Origin: Legionella norrlandica
Lineage (GTDB): Bacteria > Pseudomonadota > Gammaproteobacteria > Legionellales > Legionellaceae
Direction of reading: 5' to 3'
NCBI RefSeq assembly: GCF_000770585.1
Contig: NZ_JNCF01000018.1
Location: 1-53,645, forward strand
DNA length: 53,645 bases
Position 1 is the first letter of the stretch. Every line of letters starts with the position of its first letter. A program made the position numbers and the translations under genes. Below are positions 1 through 8,892 of the stretch, one piece after another. The notes below the pieces were generated by a model, which saw nothing but the letters and a program-made list of their open reading frames with translations, was not told the origin of the DNA and made no database searches.

Positions 1-119
1 TAGCAATTTTCTCGGCATATAAAAACCTCTTGTCACAAAAATTATTAAAATTTTATATGGTTTTAATGACTAAAGTAGGCGTGAACGGTTACCATTATCC
101 TTGGGGCGAGCAGTTACTT

Positions 120-158
120 ACGGTCGCGCTCAGTTTTGCTTATCCGAGACACGACCGT
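120..158. repeat. Inverted repeat downstream of secF
   Basis: The 7-bp arms ACGGTCG (120-126) and CGACCGT (152-158) are exact complements separated by 25 bases. The hairpin lies just beyond the secF stop. It has no T-run on either side, so a terminator role is only possible. Bases 1-119 show no gene that I can support; an open frame at 30-263 runs antisense into the secF end and looks like a shadow. Confidence 0.35.
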
Positions 159-198
159 ATGGAGCGAATACTACCAATCCATGAAAACCCATATTGCC

Positions 199-1115
199 TT
201 ATGGTCTATCATCAAGCTCTTTGCGCTGACTGGGCAGAAAATCTTTACTATCTAATCCCATAACAATAGCTAAGGCCCCAGCTACATAAATTGAAGAATA
301 AGTACCTATTATGATCCCAATAATGAGGCTAGAGAAAAGCCACGGATTGTTTCACCCCCATAAACAAAAAGAGCAACTACAACAAATAACGTCAATACAG
401 AAGTCATGATTGTTCTTGAGAGAGTCTGATTAATTGAAATGTTCATTATATTAATCGGACTTGTACGACGAATTTTCACAAAATTCTCTCGCACCCGGTC
501 AAATACCACGATGGTATCATTTAAAGAATATCCGATGACTGCTAACAATCCCGCAAGCGCTTTCAAATCAAACTCAATGCCAAACAAAGCAAAAACGCCT
601 AAAATTAAAACCGGATCGTGAATTAATGCTACGGCAGAACTCACAGCTAGCTTGTATTCAAATCGCATAGCGATATAAATCATCGTAGCGAGCAATGACA
701 CAAGAATTGCGAGAGCACCCTTGGTTGCTAACTCCTGTCCAACTTGAGGCCCTACAAAATCAACCCTTTGTTTTACGGCACCAGGCAAAGCTTCCATAAC
801 TTGTCCTACTAGCAAGCTCTGCTCTTTATCGGCACGAGGCGCAATGCTAATAAGGACATCTTTGGAAGTACCATAACTAACAACCTGCGCCTCTTTAAAG
901 CCTGCTTTATTGAGATTTTCTCTAATTGAAGGTAAATCAGCAATGTTAGAGTAGCTTACTTCAATTTGAGTTCCACCTGTAAAATCGAGCCCCCATTTCA
1001 AACCATTAATAACTAAAGCCCCAATAGAAACAGCAAAAACCAGTATGGAAAATAACGCCGTCCAACGGCGTGCTCCCATAAAATCTATTTTTGAATTTGG
1101 ATTAAAAAATTCCAT
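199..1115 (-). CDS. secF: Protein translocase subunit SecF (frameshifted in this sequence)
   Basis: SecF is an inner-membrane RND-type partner of SecD that uses the proton gradient to help secreted proteins leave the SecYEG channel. The reading frame from 1115 has the N-terminal membrane segment, the periplasmic P1 domain and the later helices, but stops at 309 after FSLASLLGS. Shifting frame near 316-321 (TTATTGGGATC on the coding strand, one G short) restores GIIIGTYSSIYVAGALAI and a stop at 199-201. The restored protein has about 305 residues, close to the usual 300-320. It lies 12 bases after secD, so the two are co-transcribed. The break is probably a consensus error because the restored tail is intact and family-typical. 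Confidence 0.93.
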
Positions 1116-1127
1116 CTGAGTCCCGCC

Positions 1128-2984
1128 TTATATACCAATGGATAATTTCTTGACACTTCGACCACCATAATACCAATTCACAATGGCTCTGGTGTAAGTA
1201 ATGCCGGTTAACATGGAAGTAAGCAAACCTAGAGAAAGGGTAACTGCAAATCCACGCACTGGACCTGTGCCCACTGCAAATAAAATTATAGCTACAATTA
1301 AAGTAGTTACGTTAGCATCCAAAATGGTGGAGAATGCTCGCTCATATCCCGCATGAATTGCCGCTTGAGGAGACATACCGTTACGCAGCTCTTCTCTAAT
1401 CCGCTCATAAATCAAGACATTCGCATCAACAGCCATACCTACCGTTAGTACAATTCCAGCAATACCAGGTAAGGTGAGAGTTGCATCTATAATGGATAAT
1501 AAGGCACCAAGAAAAACTAAATTTAGCAACAACGCAATATTAGCTATCAAACCAAAAAAATGGTAGTACACCAACATCAATACTAAAATTAGACCCATAC
1601 CAACTTCTAATGAAACAAGCCCTCGTCGGATATTTTCTTTACCTAAGGTGGGCCCAACAGTACGTTCTTCCACAGGATAAATTGCTGCTGGTAATGCACC
1701 TGCTCTTAGTAATAAGGCTAAATTGCTGGCCTCTTTACTGTCAGTAAGTCCAGTAATCTGGAAGTTGCTACCCAAAGCGTTTTGGATAACTGGTGCACTA
1801 ATAACCCTCTCTTCTCTATGAGTAACCCGTTTTTCAACACCATTATTAGTTTGGATTGTTGTTTTTGTTTCGACATAAACTATAGCCATCCGCTTACCAA
1901 TATTCTCCCGAGTCACTTTGGTGAACAAGCTTTCACCTCCACCGCCCAGTTGAATTTGAACAGAAGGAGATGCGGTTTGCTGATCAAAACTTGATACTGC
2001 CGAAGTAATAGAATCACCACTTAAAACCACTTGCCTCTTTAATAGAATAGGATGGCCATCCATCATATATAATTTATCATTGACAGGCACTACACCGGTC
2101 TGCTTGGCAATGACAGGATCGTTTTCCTGATCAACCAAATGGAACTCTAGCGTAGCCGTGCCACCAAGAATTTGTTTCGCTCTGGCAGCATCCTGGATAC
2201 CAGGTAAGTCTACAGCAACTCGCGTTGCACCCTGTTGTTGTACAACGGCTTCGCCCACACCCAATTCATTCACCCGATTTCTTAAAATACTCATCGTTTG
2301 TTCAATGGTATTTTGTCGTATGGAATTTAATTCTGCTGGGGAAATAGCACCTAAAATTGAATTTTGTGCTTTCGCTTTTACAAATACCACATCCGATATT
2401 TTCCCTTTTAATTCTGCTAAAGCTTTCTCCATCGACTCGGGATCTCTGAATCGCAACTCAACCCCTTTGTCTGCCAAGTATCGTATACCAGAATAACGAA
2501 TCCCTGTTTCACGCAGTTCTTGGCCAATATTTTTCATTATTCCTTCATAACGGCGATTTATAACACTTTCCACATCGACTTCCAGAAGGAAATGGACTCC
2601 TCCTCTTAAATCCAAGCCTTGTTTCATAGGCGCAGCATGAATTACTTCAAGCCAGTGAGGAGTAGAAGGTGCTAAATTTAATGCTACAGTGTACTGATTT
2701 CCCAAACTATTCTTAATAAGATCGCGGGCCAATAATTGTGTATCTGTAGAAGGGAATACTACTTCTATCCCATCTTTCTCAACAACTATCCATTTATAAT
2801 CAAGTTTGGCATTTTTTAAGATGGAACCTACCTGATTTTTTAAAGCCTCTTTATCCTCATCAGTTTCTGCGGAAATTTGAACTACGGGATTTTCTGTATA
2901 TAAATTTGGTATAGCATACACAAACCCAATGACAGCAATCACTATTAACATTAGGTTTTTCCAGAGAGGGTATTTATTTTGCAT
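1128..2984 (-). CDS. secD: Protein translocase subunit SecD
   Basis: SecD works with SecF and YajC as an inner-membrane complex that pulls preproteins across the Sec channel. The 618-residue product has an N-terminal helix (about 8-25), a large periplasmic region that includes the MKQGLDLRGGVHFLLEV signature near 115-135, and a C-terminal block of five helices (about 445-605) containing GMAVDANVLIYERIREE, the conserved motif of the proton path. Its length matches E. coli SecD (615). It sits between yajC (21-base gap) and secF (12-base gap), the standard order. No frameshift is seen. Confidence 0.98.
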   Translation of the reverse strand: MQNKYPLWKNLMLIVIAVIGFVYAIPNLYTENPVVQISAETDEDKEALKNQVGSILKNAKLDYKWIVVEKDGIEVVFPSTDTQLLARDLIKNSLGNQYTVALNLAPSTPHWLEVIHAAPMKQGLDLRGGVHFLLEVDVESVINRRYEGIMKNIGQELRETGIRYSGIRYLADKGVELRFRDPESMEKALAELKGKISDVVFVKAKAQNSILGAISPAELNSIRQNTIEQTMSILRNRVNELGVGEAVVQQQGATRVAVDLPGIQDAARAKQILGGTATLEFHLVDQENDPVIAKQTGVVPVNDKLYMMDGHPILLKRQVVLSGDSITSAVSSFDQQTASPSVQIQLGGGGESLFTKVTRENIGKRMAIVYVETKTTIQTNNGVEKRVTHREERVISAPVIQNALGSNFQITGLTDSKEASNLALLLRAGALPAAIYPVEERTVGPTLGKENIRRGLVSLEVGMGLILVLMLVYYHFFGLIANIALLLNLVFLGALLSIIDATLTLPGIAGIVLTVGMAVDANVLIYERIREELRNGMSPQAAIHAGYERAFSTILDANVTTLIVAIILFAVGTGPVRGFAVTLSLGLLTSMLTGITYTRAIVNWYYGGRSVKKLSIGI

Positions 2985-3005
2985 TTCTGATTCCCTATGC
3001 CCAAC

Positions 3006-3341
3006 TTAAAGCGATTTTAAAGTACCTTTTGGTAATACTGCGGTAACAGCACCTTTTTGCAAATTAATTTCTATACCTTCAGCTGGGCTGACTTTAATGT
3101 ATTGATCGTCAAGACTTACAACTTTGGCTAATATGCCACCTGCAGTTACTATTTCGTCCCCTTTTTTTAAACGATTTAACAACTCTCTATGTTCTTTTGC
3201 TCTTTTATTTTGCGGCCTAATCAACATAAAATAAAATAGGACAAAAATCGCCACAAGCATAATGATTGAAAAAGTCCCATCAGCTTGAGCAGGTGCCGCA
3301 TTTCCTGCTGCAGCAAACGCATTACTAATAAAAAAACTCAT
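3006..3341 (-). CDS. yajC: Sec translocon accessory protein YajC
   Basis: YajC is a small single-pass inner-membrane protein that associates with SecDF. The 111-residue product has an Ala-rich N-terminus, one helix at about 22-42 ending in FYFMLIRPQNKR, the family hallmark, and a cytoplasmic domain with KKGDEIVTAGGILAKV. Its length matches the family (about 110). It is the first gene of yajC-secD-secF. The 252 bases upstream hold a hairpin (3406-3429) that may separate it from the TGT-like gene and queA. Confidence 0.97.
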   Translation of the reverse strand: MSFFISNAFAAAGNAAPAQADGTFSIIMLVAIFVLFYFMLIRPQNKRAKEHRELLNRLKKGDEIVTAGGILAKVVSLDDQYIKVSPAEGIEINLQKGAVTAVLPKGTLKSL

Positions 3342-3405
3342 AAGATCTCCTCAAATCGGATATTAATTTCTCATTCTTCTTTTTGCAATTATTTAACTCA
3401 GATCC

Positions 3406-3429
3406 CCCCTCTCCTGATTATAGGAGGGG
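3406..3429. terminator. GC-rich hairpin between the TGT-like gene and yajC
   Basis: CCCCTCTCCT and AGGAGGGG pair across a short loop, with a two-base bulge. The hairpin sits in the only sizeable gap (3342-3593) of the leftward queA to secF run. There is no clear U-tract on the minus strand, so it may be an attenuator or processing hairpin rather than a classic terminator. Confidence 0.4.
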
Positions 3430-3593
3430 ATTGGGCTCTTTTTCCCCCAAACTATACCTTGGGAATAGAGTAAATAGTTACGTTTTCTTTTAAATAATCC
3501 AGTTCGGTATCTAGATTATTTTTGATATCGCAAACTCTGCCAGATTATCAGCGTGACATCATATAGCGAATTGCTTCGAAGGTAAATGAATAG

Positions 3594-4424
3594 TTACTGT
3601 TGAACATAATAGGTATTATGTTGAATCAAGAATCTTTGACATAATAAAGGCGTATTTGCTAATAAATGATGCAAATAAGCTCTGGTGAATTGACTGGAGC
3701 AAGTGGGGCAAGCACAATCTTCATCAATTAGTTTAAAATTCAAAGCAAATTTTTCATCAGTTAAATTAATTCTTCCTTCTTTACTATACACTATGCCATG
3801 CATTGCATTTTTTGCGGGCTCGTCGGATTCAACTAGAATACCTTCTTCTTTGCTTAAAAACCTAATTAAATCAATATCTATCTCACCTGATACGTAAAGT
3901 GGGATATTAACCCACTTATTCCAACGATCTGAGAGGTTCTGATCATTCTTTATATCATTCAACGTAAAATAGATCCCATACCTACCAGGCACTTCTTTTT
4001 GCATTACATGTTCCTCAGGTAAGAAAGGCAATATCGCCTCATCCCATCTGTCCCATATCTCGCTACAATTATTTATAATTGTTTTAGGTAATAAAACTGC
4101 ATTAGGTTTAAGATGCAATATTAAATCTACTATCTCAACATTCGTCAGTTTCAGCCTACTCCCATCATAGGGGGAAATCACAGTTACCACACCCTCTTTA
4201 TTAGCTATGAGGCGACTTGCATTGATCACAAAATTGCCTGGCCATCCCAAGTACTTACCCAAATCCGTTATTTCATTCAAGAAAGGGTATCCTGGTTTTA
4301 ACAATAATAAATCCAGATAATAAGACACTATTTTGATATTAACTTCTTGCCAATTGGCCGCTGTGAGGCATAAACCGGCCTCTGAACTTAAAACAGGAAT
4401 GAAATTTTGAGTTGCATTTACCAT
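3594..4424 (-). CDS. Shortened, probably catalytically inactive tRNA-guanine transglycosylase-like protein
   Basis: TGT swaps guanine for a deazaguanine in tRNA anticodons during queuosine synthesis. This 276-residue protein holds the tgt position next to queA and aligns at its C-terminus with TGT: GIVYSKEGRINL, then CxCxxC (C237, C239, C242), TRAYLHHLL and H269 in LIQHN. All four zinc ligands are present. The nucleophile region FDCVMPTRNA of TGT reads VESDEPAKNA, placing E199 where the aspartate should be. The N-terminal TDSGGFQ motif reads VINASRLI, and the GGLAVGE loop appears deleted. Normal TGT has about 370-380 residues. The frame is unbroken, so it is not an obvious pseudogene. It may act as a non-catalytic partner, like eukaryotic QTRT2, or bind tRNA; this is inference. 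The gap to queA is 31 bases, so they probably share a transcript. Confidence 0.82.
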   Translation of the reverse strand: MVNATQNFIPVLSSEAGLCLTAANWQEVNIKIVSYYLDLLLLKPGYPFLNEITDLGKYLGWPGNFVINASRLIANKEGVVTVISPYDGSRLKLTNVEIVDLILHLKPNAVLLPKTIINNCSEIWDRWDEAILPFLPEEHVMQKEVPGRYGIYFTLNDIKNDQNLSDRWNKWVNIPLYVSGEIDIDLIRFLSKEEGILVESDEPAKNAMHGIVYSKEGRINLTDEKFALNFKLIDEDCACPTCSSQFTRAYLHHLLANTPLLCQRFLIQHNTYYVQQ

Positions 4425-4455
4425 CTATTTTCCTTTCAAAAATCGGCAATTATTT

Positions 4456-5469
4456 TTATAACAATAAACTAGCATCTCCATAACTAAAAAATCGATACTT
4501 TTTATTGATTGCTTCCTGATATAATGCCATCGTTTGTTTATGACCAATCAAGGCAGATACTAACATCATCAAACTCGATTCTGGCAAGTGGAAATTAGTC
4601 ATTAATCCATCACAAATCTTAAACTGATACCCTGGATAGATGAATATATCAGTATTTCTACTACATGGAGTAAGCACACCATCTATTACAGCGCTTTCAA
4701 GACTTCGCAAGGCAGTAGTTCCGACAGCAATCACCCTATTACCGGTGGATTTGGTTGCATGGACTGCATCACATAATTCAGGACTCACAGTAAAATGCTC
4801 GCTATGCATTTTATGATCTTGAATTCTTTCACAACGAACCGGCCTAAACGTTCCTGCTCCTACATGAAGAGTAACATAAGCAATATTAACCCCACGCGCA
4901 CGAACGCTAGATAATACAGCCTCATCAAAATGCAATCCCGCTGTGGGCGCTGCTACAGAACCAGCGTATTTAGCATAGACTGTTTGATATCTGTCCTTAT
5001 CAAGTAATTCATCTTCTCTGGTAATATAAGGTGGCAATGGGATATGGCCTAGCCTATTTAAGAGCTCCAAAACATGTTCGCTGGCTTTGCAAAGAAATAA
5101 ATCATCTTGGCGCTCTAAAACTTCGAGTTGTTTTTCAGTATCAAGATAAATTCTACTTCCAGCTTTTAATGACTTGCTGGCTTTTATATGAGCTAAAAAA
5201 GTAAAATCTCCAGTTACTCGCTCCACCAATAATTCGACTTTGCCACCTGTACTCTTATGGCCATATAGACGAGCGGGCATTACTTTACTGTCATTCATTA
5301 CCAATAAATCGCCGGGCTGCAAAAAGTCTGCGATTTCCTTAAATTGATGATGGCCATATTCTTCTGTTTCTCGACGATAAATTAATAATCTCGAATCACT
5401 TCTATTAGCCAAAGGATATTGGGCAACTAGTTCCGTGGGTAAATCAAAATAAAAATCTTGCTTATTCAT
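4456..5469 (-). CDS. queA: S-adenosylmethionine:tRNA ribosyltransferase-isomerase QueA
   Basis: QueA transfers and isomerises the ribosyl group of SAM onto preQ1-modified tRNA, giving epoxyqueuosine. The 337-residue product has family motifs DFYFDLPTELVAQYP at the N-terminus, VMNDSKVMPARLYG near 55-70, AAPTAGLHFDEAVL near 175 and THLHVGAGTFRPV-type sequence (YVTLHVGAGTFRPVR) near 200. The C-terminus has TNFHLPESSLMMLVSAL. Length is normal. It is upstream of the TGT-like gene on the same strand, and queE lies at about 46 kb, so the queuosine pathway is represented twice in the window. Confidence 0.98.
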   Translation of the reverse strand: MNKQDFYFDLPTELVAQYPLANRSDSRLLIYRRETEEYGHHQFKEIADFLQPGDLLVMNDSKVMPARLYGHKSTGGKVELLVERVTGDFTFLAHIKASKSLKAGSRIYLDTEKQLEVLERQDDLFLCKASEHVLELLNRLGHIPLPPYITREDELLDKDRYQTVYAKYAGSVAAPTAGLHFDEAVLSSVRARGVNIAYVTLHVGAGTFRPVRCERIQDHKMHSEHFTVSPELCDAVHATKSTGNRVIAVGTTALRSLESAVIDGVLTPCSRNTDIFIYPGYQFKICDGLMTNFHLPESSLMMLVSALIGHKQTMALYQEAINKKYRFFSYGDASLLL

Positions 5470-5552
5470 AGAAAAACCTGAAACAAAATGGTTTTATTAT
5501 ACTCTGAAATCAGTTGAATGGGACCTTAATTTTGATTCATTTGCCAAGTAAT

Positions 5553-5966
5553 TTAAGTCATGACAAGCAATATCATAGTACAGAGAATAAAAATAAGAGT
5601 ACTGGTTAAGTAAGGATAGGCATATTCCTTATACGTTTTTTTACGTATAACGAGATCTACTAGCAACACAGGAACTACTGAAAGAGTAGCCAATAATATA
5701 ATTAAAGCAACGACTCCTGAATATTGCCCTAGCGGTATAATAAAAGTTAAAAGAGACAATAAAACTTGCAAAACCTCACGAATATAATACATTACCCACA
5801 AAAATAAATAATCAAAATTATAGATTAACCATGACGCTACACCTAAAGGAACAATTAATTTAACTCCTTTAACTGCGAAAATTTTCTTAATAATTCCAAT
5901 CAGTTCTTGAGAAAAGAAAACCACAATTGCAGCCAATAGAATAACCAAAGCTAAATTTAGAAGCAT
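5553..5966 (-). CDS. Small multi-pass membrane protein of unknown function
   Basis: I do not recognise this 137-residue protein. It is strongly hydrophobic with about four predicted membrane helices (roughly 2-22, 38-60, 62-108 as one or two helices, 115-136). Short charged stretches (VIRKKTYKEY near 107-116; IKKIFAVKG near 25-33) would lie at the membrane surface. It sits between uup and queA on the same strand with gaps of 31 and 83 bases, so it may be cotranscribed with uup. The frame and spacing support a real gene; the function is unknown. Confidence 0.7.
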   Translation of the reverse strand: MLLNLALVILLAAIVVFFSQELIGIIKKIFAVKGVKLIVPLGVASWLIYNFDYLFLWVMYYIREVLQVLLSLLTFIIPLGQYSGVVALIILLATLSVVPVLLVDLVIRKKTYKEYAYPYLTSTLIFILCTMILLVMT

Positions 5967-5997
5967 TTTTTGTTCCTATTTTTTAATTCTTTGTAAA

Positions 5998-7856
5998 TCA
6001 ATCAATATCTTGTTTCCCTTCTAATTCTTCCCAACGAACAAAATATTGTGCTAATAAAGCCTCTTCCTTTGCCAATCGCTGAGTTACTTCTAAAATAATC
6101 TTTGCATCTTGCTGGTAGAATAGAGGATCAGCCATTTGGAGGTGCAAAGCCCCGATTTTTTTCTCTGTCGCATCAATTTGCTGAGGCAACTTGGATAATT
6201 CACGTTGTTCATTAAAAGATAAATTTTTAGTTTTAGTAGTGCTAGTGGTTTTTAAAATGGGCTTCTTTGATGGCGGCACTTGTTTTGATTTATGCATTTT
6301 GTAGTCATCATAGCCTCCAACAAACTCACTAAATTGACCACTTCCTTCATAAACTAGCACACTAGTCACAACTTGGTTAATAAAAGCTCTATCATGGCTA
6401 ATTAATATTAAAGTGCAGGATAATCGACTAATATAGTCTCCAGAAGCTCTAAAGTTTCTATATCCAAATCATTAGTTGGTTCATCCATTACCAGTAGATT
6501 AACAGGCTTGGCGAAAAGTTTTGCCAATAATAGCCTGTTTCGCTCCCCCCCAGATAAAGAAGAGACTGGTTGATTAAATCGCTCTGCTGAAAATAAAAAT
6601 TCTTTTAAATAGCTAGCTACATGTTTCTGTTTTCCATTGATAGTCACATAATCGGCACCATCCCCCACATTAAACATCACCGTTTTATCTTCCTGTAAAT
6701 GCCGACGTAATTGATCAAAATACGCTATATTGAGCCCGGTTCCCAATTTTATAGTACCAGAATCAGGTTCAATTTCACCTAATAACAAACGAACCAAAGT
6801 CGTTTTGCCACATCCATTAGGGCCAATGATCCCAAGCTTATCCCCACGAGTCAGTAATAAAGAAAAATCTTTTATAATTGGCTTATGATTTATTGTATAA
6901 TTCACCCTAGTTGCTTCTACTACCAGTGAACCAGAGCGCGTGACATCTAGACTCAGCGATTTTACTGAGCCTAACTGATGACGGCGAGCCTTGTACTGCT
7001 CCCGCATCGCTTTTAAAGCCCTTACTCTCCCTTCATTTCGAGTGCGTCTTGCCTTAATGCCTGTGCGTATCCATACCTCTTCTTCAGCAAGGCGTTTATC
7101 AAACAAGTCATTTTGTTTTCGCTCACTTAATCTTATCGCTTCTCGCCTATCTAGATAAGTTTCATAATCACAATCATGGAGATGCAATTTTCCACGATCA
7201 ATTTCAAGGATACTGGTTGCTACTTGACTTAGGAATTCTCTATCATGGGTTACAACCACCACGCTACCCCCAAAGGATTTTAGGTAATTTTCCAGCCATT
7301 CTATGGCCTCAATATCCAAATGGTTGGTCGGTTCATCTAGTAATAATAAATCAGGCTCAGCAAGAAGTGCCGCACCTAATAATACACGCCTTTTCATACC
7401 ACCGGAGAGATTCGTCATCTGCTCATTAATAGGAATACCTAAATGGCTTGCCATTGTTTCAACCTTTGGTAACAAATGCCATGCACTTAAGTTATCCATA
7501 TGCTGCTGGCAATTGGCTAACTTGTCCATATCCCCTTGCTGGCTTAACTCATGAAACTGAATTAATATCTCACCAATCTCACCTAATCCTTTGACAAGAA
7601 AATGATATACCGATTCTTCTTCCGCTAGCGGTACTTCCTGGACTAAACCTGCAACACGTAAACCTGACTGGCGGCTGAGTTGACCTCTGTCCAATACTAA
7701 CTCACCTTGAAATAACTTGAGCAAAGTTGATTTTCCTGCTCCATTACGACCAACAAGAGCAATTCTGTCTTGTGGCTGAATCTGAAGATCGGCTTTATCC
7801 AAAATACAATGCCCAGCCAAAATTAGGGAAGCATTGATAAGAGAAACTATACTCAT
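5998..7856 (-). CDS. uup: ABC-F family ATPase Uup (frameshifted in this sequence)
   Basis: Uup is a soluble ABC-F ATPase with two nucleotide-binding domains, linked to ribosome function and genome stability. Domain 1 has Walker A GRNGAGKST, signature LSGGMKRR and Walker B LLLLDEPTNHLD; domain 2 has GPNGCGKTT, LSGGERNR and LLVMDEPTNDLD. The first frame stops at 6408 after ILVDYPAL. Shifting one base near 6413-6419 restores TLILISHDRAFINQVVTS, the expected H-loop segment, and continues to a charged C-terminal helical region ending at 5998. The restored protein has about 619 residues, normal for Uup (about 635). One G or C appears missing. The start at 7856 is the common ATG of the family (MSIVSLINASL). 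Confidence 0.93.
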
Positions 7857-8009
7857 TAATACACTCTATTTAAAACTAAAGAAATATTGGGCTTCACTTC
7901 ATTCAGCACCAACCGACATCCAAAACTTATAAAAAGATCTCTCATCTAAGAGCATCAGTTCTGAAAACTCTCTTATTTATTGGAATTCCTCAAAGCCTCC
8001 TTGCAAGAA

Positions 8010-8498
8010 TTATCTTTTTAATATTAAACGATTATCTCGCTGAATGATATGAAACTGAGATAACACATTCATGCCAAGTAATGCAGTATTATCATCATTC
8101 TCAGGGATTATTACAGCTTTGACGTTTTGAAAATAAAATTCCCCAAAAGACAATTGGCGTAAACGAGTTAAAAATCCTGTTATCTTGCCATTAGCAGTTT
8201 CTATAGTAATAGGATATCGTCCCGTGATCTGTAAGCTATCCGCAAGATTTTGCGGCACTGCTATTAAAGTTGCTCCTGTGTCTACCAAAAACTCTACTGG
8301 ATATTCATTAATTTTGCCTTTTATACGATAATGTCCTCCATTATCAGGGGTTAAGACAAGTTCAGTACGACTAGCTACTAAAATAGTACTTTCAGATTTA
8401 TCGTAATAATAAAAAAATAAAAACAATCCTATAAAAAAAATAATCCAAAAAAATAAAAACATCACACGCCCGGTACGAGCGTATTGATCATTATTCAT
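8010..8498 (-). CDS. Membrane-anchored retropepsin-like aspartic protease
   Basis: This 162-residue protein belongs to the single-domain retropepsin-like clan of bacterial aspartic proteases (TIGR02281-like). An N-terminal helix (about 12-31, rich in Phe) anchors it in the inner membrane. The active-site motif is VEFLVDTGATLIAVP near 68-82, followed by a second hydrophobic segment ending TALLGMNVLSQFHIIQ near 132-147. Such proteins act as dimers because each monomer has one DTGA motif. It starts 4 bases after ridA and probably belongs to the spoT-ridA transcript. The substrate is unknown. Confidence 0.85.
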   Translation of the reverse strand: MNNDQYARTGRVMFLFFWIIFFIGLFLFFYYYDKSESTILVASRTELVLTPDNGGHYRIKGKINEYPVEFLVDTGATLIAVPQNLADSLQITGRYPITIETANGKITGFLTRLRQLSFGEFYFQNVKAVIIPENDDNTALLGMNVLSQFHIIQRDNRLILKR

Positions 8499-8502
8499 AA
8501 TA

Positions 8503-8892
8503 CTAATCAGAGATTATTGGTAAAACCATAATTCCATCCATTTCAACCTGAGCGCCTCGAGGCAGAGCAGAAACTTCTATTGCTGCCCTAGCAGGATATG
8601 GCTGAGAAAAATACCGACTCATGGCTTCATTAATTAGAGGAAAATAGCTTAAATCTGTAAGATATACGGTTAGTTTTACAATATTTGCTAAACTACCTCC
8701 TGCTGCTTCACATACTGCTGATAAGTTTTCTAGTACTTGGGTAATTTGCAACTTAATATCATCGCTACAGATTTGCATTGTTTTAGGATCAAGCGGGATC
8801 TGTCCTGAAAGATAAACGGTCTGACCACAACTGATTGCCTGACTATAAGTACCTATCGCTTCTGGTGCTAATTTTGTATTGATTGGTCGCAT
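8503..8892 (-). CDS. ridA: RidA family enamine/imine deaminase
   Basis: RidA hydrolyses reactive enamine/imine intermediates such as 2-aminoacrylate produced by PLP enzymes. The 129-residue product has the family pattern: [17 protein letters not shown] at the N-terminus, [14 protein letters not shown] near 26-40, [15 protein letters not shown] near 65-80, and [23 protein letters not shown] near 98-120 with the substrate-binding arginine. Its ATG overlaps the spoT stop by one base, implying translational coupling; spoT-ridA pairing is common in gammaproteobacteria. Confidence 0.96.
   Translation of the reverse strand: MRPINTKLAPEAIGTYSQAISCGQTVYLSGQIPLDPKTMQICSDDIKLQITQVLENLSAVCEAAGGSLANIVKLTVYLTDLSYFPLINEAMSRYFSQPYPARAAIEVSALPRGAQVEMDGIMVLPIISD

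Noticed and set aside
30-263. A 77-residue open frame at the window start on the + strand
   Set aside because: It overlaps the restored 3' end of secF in antisense, has no family resemblance and no ribosome site, so it is treated as a shadow.
316-321. secF as a true pseudogene
   Set aside because: The restored C-terminus is intact and typical, and the same kind of single G/C loss recurs in five other places, favouring consensus error.
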